Part shown: positions 6,440 to 10,984 of the stretch, one piece after another
Numbering within the stretch: position 1 is the first letter of the stretch
Layout of the letters: each line of letters begins with the position of its first letter
Source of the DNA: Spartobacteria bacterium UBA5019
Lineage (GTDB): Bacteria; Verrucomicrobiota; Verrucomicrobiia; Chthoniobacterales; Terrimicrobiaceae
Reading direction: 5' to 3'
Assembly: GCA_002396485.1 (NCBI GenBank)
Contig: DGXZ01000029.1
Span: forward strand, 24,672 to 35,655
Length of the DNA stretch: 10,984 bases
Notes under the pieces: generated by a model
Seen by the model: the letters and a program-made list of their open reading frames with translations, nothing else
Told to the model about the DNA's origin: nothing
The model's database searches: none
Made by a program: the position numbers and the translations under genes

Positions 6440-7033
6440 TCACCAAAAACTTTGAGGAACTTCGATCCTATCACCGGGTTTGAGGCGAATATCCTTCTCG
6501 GGGTCTTTTCGGACGTCCCTGACATTCACGATCGTGACCTTCCCATCGCGAAGAAGACGGACTTTCTTCTGATCAGCAAACTCGGTAAATCCGCCTGAAG
6601 CACTTATCGCACCAAGAAGGGTGAGATCCGCCGTGAATGGGACACGTTGCGGCGCTTTGACTTCCCCACCGGTGTTAACAAAACGAGCTGTATTTGGTAT
6701 GGTCAGCGTGACGGAAGGATTCGTGTAAATCTGTTGTGATCGATAGGCGGACTCAATGGATCGCTGCAATTCGGATTGTGTGGCTTGATCAGCACGTATC
6801 TTTCCAACGTGTGGAAGATTGACATAACCATCTCCATCGATTGTGTACTGACCTGAAACCTGCTGCACTTCCTCTGAAGGCACTCCTCCGAGGCGTAACT
6901 CTATGATATCCCCAGATCTGAGAAGAGCATCTTGCGCAAAAGTGCTCTGAGAAAAAATTACAACAGTTGATAAAACTGAAAAAACAAATTTTTTAGTAAT
7001 CACTGGTTTTGTCTTTTGGCTTAACGCTATCAT
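6440..7033 (-). CDS. Polysaccharide export protein, Wza/GumB type (OPX)
   Basis: A periplasmic or outer-membrane export channel component for capsule or exopolysaccharide. Numbered from the ATG at 7033 it has 197 residues: signal peptide with cleavage near TFA-QD (33/34), a Poly_export domain (about 37-112: LRSGDIIELRLGG, GYVNLPHVGKI, NPSVTLTI) and one SLBB domain (about 117-192: GGEVKAPQRVPF, LLGAISASGGFTEFADQKKV, LKPGDRIEVP). It is much shorter than Wza, nearer to GumB, lacks the lipobox Cys and has no room for the C-terminal membrane helix of Wza, so it may depend on the separate beta-barrel encoded upstream. The frame stays open to 7183, but that extension overlaps the kinase gene and buries the signal peptide. 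ATG 7033 overlaps the kinase by 41 bases; GTG 7003 gives an 11-base overlap and a neater signal peptide. Start uncertain, family sure. Confidence 0.9.
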   Translation of the reverse strand: MIALSQKTKPVITKKFVFSVLSTVVIFSQSTFAQDALLRSGDIIELRLGGVPSEEVQQVSGQYTIDGDGYVNLPHVGKIRADQATQSELQRSIESAYRSQQIYTNPSVTLTIPNTARFVNTGGEVKAPQRVPFTADLTLLGAISASGGFTEFADQKKVRLLRDGKVTIVNVRDVRKDPEKDIRLKPGDRIEVPQSFW

Positions 7034-9146
7034 CTGATACAATAGGTGATTCCGTTGGCCTCTTTTGAGGCGATACCGGCGGTTTGTGATAATAATTGTA
7101 GTAGCTTGTATAGTATTCGTAAGATTGGCCGTGTCGAATATCGACGTTATTAAGAACAACCCCAAGCGTTTTGCCTCCAACATTATCGATTGCCATCTTG
7201 ACTCGCTGGATCATGCTCTTAGGAAATCTACGATGCTGAACGACCATAATCGTCAGGTCAACCTCGCTTGATAAAACAGACGCATCGCTAACCCCCAAAA
7301 TCGGCGGCGAATCAAAGAACACCACATCAAAACGGTTTTTTGCATCTTGGATCATGTCCAACATTCTTTGGGAGTTTAAAATCCCGACAGCGTCGCTCGG
7401 AAGCAAACCGCTTGGCATGAAGTAGAGATTGTTAAGCTTTGTCTCCTGCACAACTTCTTCTAGCTCTATATCTTTTGTAAGATAATCGCTAAGACCAATA
7501 GTATTCTCAACTCCAAAAATTCTATGTTGAGAAGGTCTGCGGAGATCGGCATCCACCAATAATGTTGTATACCCTCCTTTGGCGAAAGTATAAGCCAAAT
7601 TATTCAGCGTAGTTGACTTGCCTTCTCCTGGTCCACCGCTCACCATGGTAATAGAACTTGCCGATGGTGATTGGCGGTTGAATTCAATATTCGTCCGCAT
7701 GATACGATAGGCCTCGGAATCCGGATTATCATCCCTTCCTTTGATCAGGAGACTGATATTCTTTGGTATAACGGCAAGAACAGGCACTTTGAGCAAGCTT
7801 TCCACTTCCTCCAAGGTTTTTACGCTTGTGTCAAGATATTCTATAAAAAATGCCAAACCGACTCCAAAGCCAAGCCCGACAACAATACCCAAGATCATAT
7901 TGAGCAGAACTCGCGGGCGAGAAGGGAAATCTGCAGGTTCTGCACGTTCCCAGATTACAGCAGGATCCTGCGGCATGGTGCGCTGCATTGTTTCAGTAGA
8001 AAGTCGCATTTCAGCAGCCTCCAAGATTTTCTTTGCTTGGATGTAATTATTCTTGGCTTCGTAGTAACCCGAGGCGCGCGTTTTTGAGGTCTGTTGTTTT
8101 GTCTGGGATTCGATTAGCCTTTGCTCGAATTCCTTGATAGACTCCTCACCAATTCGAATGTTTGCTTCCATGCTGGCACGAAGAGAAGCGATCTGCGATG
8201 CCAGTTGTTTCGACATGACGTCTTTCTTGGCTCGGATAGATTTCACCGTGGGATGGTTGCTTCCCAATCCACTATTGAGCAAGCGAGCCTCCTCCGAAGC
8301 CACCTCCTGGTATTGCGGAAGCATCTGTAGAATTGTTGGATCTTGGACATCCAGCGTGCTGATACTGCGCATGATCTGATCATCGGTCAGCTTGCTAATT
8401 TGCTCGTATTTAGTCCGGAGCGAAGAAACCCTTAGACGCTCCGTGCTTACTTGTTGCTCCACGGATAGGAGAACCTCATTCGCGGCCTGCATGGGATCCA
8501 CGACGCTATCGGGATTCAAGTCTTGGATATCATTTTCGATTCGGATTTTTTGAGCCTCTGCGCGGAGTTCATCGACTCGACGGCTTTGTTTGGCGACTTC
8601 ATCCTTCAGTTGTATGAGTGATCTATTAACCGTGCCCTGCTGCTCCCCGATGCGGCGGCGTTGGTATTCCTCGGCGATGCGGTTGGCAATTTCCGAGGCT
8701 TCGTTTTTATCTTGGTCGAGAACGCTGATTTGGATGAGTTCCGTGTTTCGAATTTCGCGCACATCGATCATTCGCCGAAGTCGAAACACCGTTTGCTCCC
8801 TTCCGACGACGCCGTAGAGTTTTTTCCACTTTTGCTCGAGACCGAGGGCTTCGATCACTGGATAGAGAATTTCCTTTCGCTGAATGATCTCGAACTGCGT
8901 TGTAATAAATCGTGGATCAAAACCTCTACCACCTCCGCGGTCATCGAACAACTTCAGATAGGTGTCGTTCTGATTGATCTGCATCGTTACGCTAGACTCG
9001 TATTGCCTTGGCAAAAAATAAGTTACAACGCCAGTTGTAATAACCACAAGCAGGAACACGAGAACGATCAGTGGCAAGCGTATTCTGATAACGCGCCAGT
9101 AATCTACGAGGTGGAGTTGGATTTCGTTAGAGTCTGCGTTGTTCAT
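6993..9146 (-). CDS. Polysaccharide co-polymerase / BY-type tyrosine autokinase (Wzc-like)
   Basis: A 717-residue inner-membrane protein that controls chain length and export of polysaccharide through cycles of tyrosine autophosphorylation. Order: Wzz-type N-terminus with membrane helix 1 (about 24-46), a long periplasmic coiled-coil region (about 145-400), the Pro motif PSRPRVLLN (408-416), helix 2 (about 414-435), the EAYRIMR oligomerisation motif (478-484), Walker A SGGPGEGKST (503-512), Walker A' LLVDADLRRP (529-538), Walker B VVFFDSPP (608-615) and the tyrosine cluster YEYYTSYYNYYHK (676-688, seven tyrosines). A Ser/Pro/Lys tail of about 29 residues ends in Tyr717. Transmembrane and kinase halves are fused, as in proteobacterial Wzc, not split as in Firmicutes. 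The codon before the ATG is TTG, so the frame could open one codon earlier; ATG at 9146 is preferred. G+C falls clearly in the kinase half. Confidence 0.95.
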   Translation of the reverse strand: MNNADSNEIQLHLVDYWRVIRIRLPLIVLVFLLVVITTGVVTYFLPRQYESSVTMQINQNDTYLKLFDDRGGGRGFDPRFITTQFEIIQRKEILYPVIEALGLEQKWKKLYGVVGREQTVFRLRRMIDVREIRNTELIQISVLDQDKNEASEIANRIAEEYQRRRIGEQQGTVNRSLIQLKDEVAKQSRRVDELRAEAQKIRIENDIQDLNPDSVVDPMQAANEVLLSVEQQVSTERLRVSSLRTKYEQISKLTDDQIMRSISTLDVQDPTILQMLPQYQEVASEEARLLNSGLGSNHPTVKSIRAKKDVMSKQLASQIASLRASMEANIRIGEESIKEFEQRLIESQTKQQTSKTRASGYYEAKNNYIQAKKILEAAEMRLSTETMQRTMPQDPAVIWERAEPADFPSRPRVLLNMILGIVVGLGFGVGLAFFIEYLDTSVKTLEEVESLLKVPVLAVIPKNISLLIKGRDDNPDSEAYRIMRTNIEFNRQSPSASSITMVSGGPGEGKSTTLNNLAYTFAKGGYTTLLVDADLRRPSQHRIFGVENTIGLSDYLTKDIELEEVVQETKLNNLYFMPSGLLPSDAVGILNSQRMLDMIQDAKNRFDVVFFDSPPILGVSDASVLSSEVDLTIMVVQHRRFPKSMIQRVKMAIDNVGGKTLGVVLNNVDIRHGQSYEYYTSYYNYYHKPPVSPQKRPTESPIVSDDSVKPKDKTSDY

Positions 9147-9148
9147 CA

Positions 9149-9158
9149 AAGTGGATAA
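9149..9158 (-). repeat. TTATCCACTT motif just before the kinase start (copy 1)
   Basis: On the minus strand TTATCCACTT ends 2 bases before the kinase ATG. The identical 10-mer occurs before the barrel gene at 10550-10559. Neither gene has a Shine-Dalgarno site. TTATCCACT is one base off the DnaA box TTATCCACA, but the position against start codons argues more for a leader element, or chance. Confidence 0.3.
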
Positions 9159-9253
9159 CCAATCAAGCGTGGTGTGACGGATTGATCACATCGCACTTCT
9201 TAAGAGGAGCAGAACCGATCCATGCAGGGCAGAAACCGGATCGAAGCACGAAA
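9150..9253 (-). promoter_or_regulatory. Intergenic region between barrel and kinase genes with small repeats
   Basis: This 104-base gap is the longest inside the operon. It holds an inverted repeat TGTGA-N8-TCACA (9173-9190), a direct repeat 20 bases apart (GCAGAACCGATC at 9209-9220, GCAGAAACCGGATC at 9229-9242), and the 10-base motif at 9149-9158 next to the kinase start. The dyad resembles CRP/FNR half-sites, but the spacing is 8 and not the usual 6. The gap could hold an internal promoter or processing site; no intrinsic terminator is visible. Confidence 0.3.
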
Positions 9254-10543
9254 TCAGAAGTCCATGTTCAAACCAACGAAGGCAACATTGCGCTGGTAGC
9301 TCAGCTGCTCAGACTCGGGAGCCATATCAACCGTGTAGGTATAGCCAACTTGAAGTATGAGGTTCTTCGTGATCTTGAAATTGGCTCCAAGCGAGAATTC
9401 GATGATGTTTTCGTAGAAATCAGAATTCGGATTTTGTTTATCAAACTCATTGTAGAAGTTGTTGAGGTAATTCAGACCACCTTGGAAAGACAACTTTGGG
9501 GTAATGCCCTGTACGACATTAAATCCGATGCGGAAGGTCTCACGCGTGGCGGCGCCGTTTAGCCCTGAAGCTTCCGTACCATAGCGAAGATTGAGACCAA
9601 CGCTGGAGTTTTTCTGGTATTCGTAAGAACCATTGGCCTCGGCATAAGGTCCAAAATAATCTGGATTGTCGTTGTCAGAGTTATAGAACCTCAGCTCGGC
9701 ACCGCCTCGTGCGTTGACTTTGAACCTGGGACTGAACACTTGATCGATACCAACGAGAAAGAATTGTCCAAAGTTGTCTAATGGCGCAGTGTAATAATTA
9801 ACTGGGTTGACTCGATACTCCAAAACAGCTGTGGATTTTGGTAGAACCAACCAGCGAAAAGATTGGCCAACCATCTGTTCGATACGGCCTTGGCTATCGT
9901 TGAGCGAGTCTTCGACATAGATAAAAGGCGTGAAGTTGTATTTGGTATCCGTGGAGAATTTTTCAGACCACTGATAGGCCCCGGCAATGGTCGTGGAAGA
10001 AAACATGTAGTCACCATTGTTTCGCGCGCTGGTTCCGGCCACTTCCAAGTCAGGCTGGGCAAGGTAGGCTGTGTTGGTCGAGAAATTGAGCGTGAGACGC
10101 TCGGTGAGTTTGTAGCTGCCCTGGAGATTTAGGGCCCCAGTGTAGTCGAACTTTTCGCCGGGCCGAGTGTAATAGTAAGTGACTCCTCCATTGAGAGCGG
10201 CAGAGAGCTGCAAGCGCGAACTTTCGGCCGTGTAGTTAATGCCTCCGGCCATGTTTGTATAGAAACTCTCGGAGCGATTCGTTTCGGTCGTAAACAGGTT
10301 GTCGTCGTAGCCTTCTCGAATGGCGAATGAGAAGGTGAAAGGCTTATCCTCGAAGATGCCTTCGGAAAGTTTCTCTGCCGGAACCTCGAGCGCGGCCGCG
10401 TTATCGTCGACTGGAGTTCCAAGCTCCTGAGGAAAGTCCGCTGGCGCTGGAGCACCGTAGAAATCCTCAGAAGGTTGCTGCGCGAAGATGGACATCGGGG
10501 AGCAAGCCAAGGCGATTGCAAAAGGCAGTGATCTTTTTAGCAT
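9254..10543 (-). CDS. Outer-membrane beta-barrel protein of the polysaccharide locus
   Basis: A 429-residue outer-membrane protein. The signal peptide (1-21, cleavage near IFA-QQ) is followed by a Pro/Asp/Glu-rich linker (22-66) and then by a barrel of alternating hydrophobic and polar strands rich in Tyr, Phe, Asn and Gly, ending in Phe (NMDF), as barrels recognised by the BAM complex do. The opening FAIREGYDDNLFTTE (73-87) resembles the putative beta-barrel porin 2 family (BBP2_2, EpsL-like), often found in exopolysaccharide clusters; the exact family is a judgement by eye. Gene position before the kinase and a short OPX protein lacking its own membrane helix suggests it is the outer-membrane pore or a secretion partner. 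No Shine-Dalgarno is visible; the ATG follows TTATCCACTTCTTAAA. It starts 46 bases after the stop of the upstream gene on the same strand. Confidence 0.85.
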   Translation of the reverse strand: MLKRSLPFAIALACSPMSIFAQQPSEDFYGAPAPADFPQELGTPVDDNAAALEVPAEKLSEGIFEDKPFTFSFAIREGYDDNLFTTETNRSESFYTNMAGGINYTAESSRLQLSAALNGGVTYYYTRPGEKFDYTGALNLQGSYKLTERLTLNFSTNTAYLAQPDLEVAGTSARNNGDYMFSSTTIAGAYQWSEKFSTDTKYNFTPFIYVEDSLNDSQGRIEQMVGQSFRWLVLPKSTAVLEYRVNPVNYYTAPLDNFGQFFLVGIDQVFSPRFKVNARGGAELRFYNSDNDNPDYFGPYAEANGSYEYQKNSSVGLNLRYGTEASGLNGAATRETFRIGFNVVQGITPKLSFQGGLNYLNNFYNEFDKQNPNSDFYENIIEFSLGANFKITKNLILQVGYTYTVDMAPESEQLSYQRNVAFVGLNMDF

Positions 10544-10549
10544 TTTAAG

Positions 10550-10559
10550 AAGTGGATAA
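10550..10559 (-). repeat. TTATCCACTT motif just before the barrel gene start (copy 2)
   Basis: Same 10-mer as at 9149-9158 and in the same orientation; it ends 6 bases before the barrel ATG. See copy 1 for interpretation. Confidence 0.3.
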
Positions 10560-10589
10560 ATTCAGCAACTGAACAGGTCTTGATAGCGA

Positions 10590-10984
10590 TCAGGAGGCGG
10601 GAGTGGGAGTAGGAATGGGAGTCGGCGTGGGACGGGGAGGCGTGCCGCTTCCACCCGTGCTGCTTCCCGTAGATCCTGGGAGACTTTGTCCATTGTTTGT
10701 TGTGCCTTGGTCACCTGTATTCGCTGGCTGACCAGCAGTTGAGGCAGGAGTCTGCGATCCAGTTTGGGCGGCTGCAGACACCGCTGCGGCATCAGCTGAA
10801 GGAACTGCGGCGACAACGGCTGCAGATACGGCGGTCGCAGCTGAAGGAACTGCGGAAGAAACGCTCTGGGCAATTGCTACGGCGGCTGCCGGAACCGCAG
10901 CCGAGACTCCGGCCGCAATTTGCGAAGCAGAAGCAGGAGCGGCTGTTGCCACTGCTGCAGCGACTGCTGCAGCTTGAACAGGGG
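10590..10984 (-). CDS. Ala-rich repetitive protein with Pro/Thr C-terminal tail (partial, N-terminus beyond right edge)
   Basis: The visible 130 residues are the C-terminus of a larger protein whose frame stays open to the window edge. Residues near the edge are almost only Ala, Val, Ser and Pro in repeated AAVPSA-like units. Then comes a Gly/Asn/Ser/Thr-rich stretch, and it ends in PRPTPTPIPTPTPAS. Third codon positions vary freely while Ala is kept (GCT, GCA, GCC, GCG all used), which supports this frame over the Gln/Leu/Pro-rich frame that overlaps it. The composition fits a disordered, surface-exposed or wall-spanning linker. The upstream domain cannot be seen; such tails follow FecR-like or secreted structural domains in some related bacteria, but that is a guess. 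It lies 46 bases upstream of the barrel gene on the same strand and probably belongs to the polysaccharide operon. I do not recognise the gene. Confidence 0.65.
   Translation of the reverse strand, partial: PVQAAAVAAAVATAAPASASQIAAGVSAAVPAAAVAIAQSVSSAVPSAATAVSAAVVAAVPSADAAAVSAAAQTGSQTPASTAGQPANTGDQGTTNNGQSLPGSTGSSTGGSGTPPRPTPTPIPTPTPAS
10793..10855 (-). repeat. Degenerate tandem repeat in the Ala-rich coding region
   Basis: An 18-base exact repeat (plus strand CAGCTGAAGGAACTGCGG) occurs at 10793-10810 and 10838-10855, 45 bases apart, so in frame at 15 codons. Flanking CGGCTGCAGA segments (10769 and 10817) repeat at a similar distance. On the coding strand it encodes AVPSA units. Identity at the DNA level suggests recent duplication by slippage. 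Confidence 0.7.

Noticed and set aside
9173..9190. A genuine CRP site
   Set aside because: The half-sites match but the spacer is 8 bases where CRP needs 6, so it is kept only as an unassigned dyad.
9149..10559. DnaA boxes or a replication origin, because of TTATCCACT
   Set aside because: Only two imperfect boxes 1.4 kb apart, no AT-rich unwinding cluster and no dnaA or dnaN nearby.
10562..10873. 103-codon Gln/Leu/Pro-rich minus-strand frame
   Set aside because: It overlaps the Ala-rich frame, which is open to the window edge and shows synonymous third-position variation; this one is its shifted shadow.

Overview
The window looks like a piece of a Gram-negative chromosome, most likely from the Verrucomicrobiota or a relative in the PVC group. 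The grounds are the DUF1800-DUF1501 pair, a short RNA-recognition-motif protein with a basic disordered tail, a polysaccharide locus with its own NusG paralogue, outer-membrane proteins, and few clear Shine-Dalgarno sites. The phylum is an inference from gene content, not something read directly.

Left part (1-3397, all minus strand, transcribed leftwards): a DUF1800 gene, then a Tat-exported DUF1501 gene joined to it by an ATGA overlap, then, 57 bases on, the first 220 codons of an NtrC-type sigma54-dependent response regulator that runs off the left edge. This looks like an export and envelope-linked gene pair with a regulator behind it.

Middle (3398-5882): a 403-base divergent region without a convincing gene holds several inverted repeats and weak promoter-like sequences. 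Rightwards from it runs a tight housekeeping cluster: an RRM RNA-binding protein, miaA (tRNA dimethylallyltransferase, whose start lies inside the RRM gene), and rlpA (a lipoprotein septal lytic transglycosylase, ATGA overlap with miaA). rlpA ends on a TTAA palindrome that is also the stop codon of the facing gene.

Right part (5879-10984, all minus strand, transcribed leftwards): an exopolysaccharide export operon. In order of transcription it has the C-terminal end of an Ala-rich repetitive protein with a Pro/Thr tail (cut by the right edge), an outer-membrane beta-barrel protein, a fused Wzz/BY-kinase (polysaccharide co-polymerase with tyrosine autokinase), a small Wza/GumB-type export protein, and a NusG/RfaH-type antiterminator at the end. 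The kinase and export protein would form the inner-membrane to periplasm export channel, the barrel would sit in the outer membrane, and the NusG paralogue could keep polymerase on long polysaccharide operons. No glycosyltransferase, flippase or polymerase is in the window, so the sugar-making genes must lie elsewhere.

No tRNA, rRNA, CRISPR array, insertion sequence or convincing intrinsic terminator was seen. The most interesting loose ends are mutually exclusive hairpins ahead of the RRM gene, an inverted repeat at the probable DUF1800 promoter, a 10-base motif placed just before two start codons of the polysaccharide operon, a drop in G+C inside the kinase gene, and an antiterminator gene that ends with no gap against housekeeping genes on the other strand.
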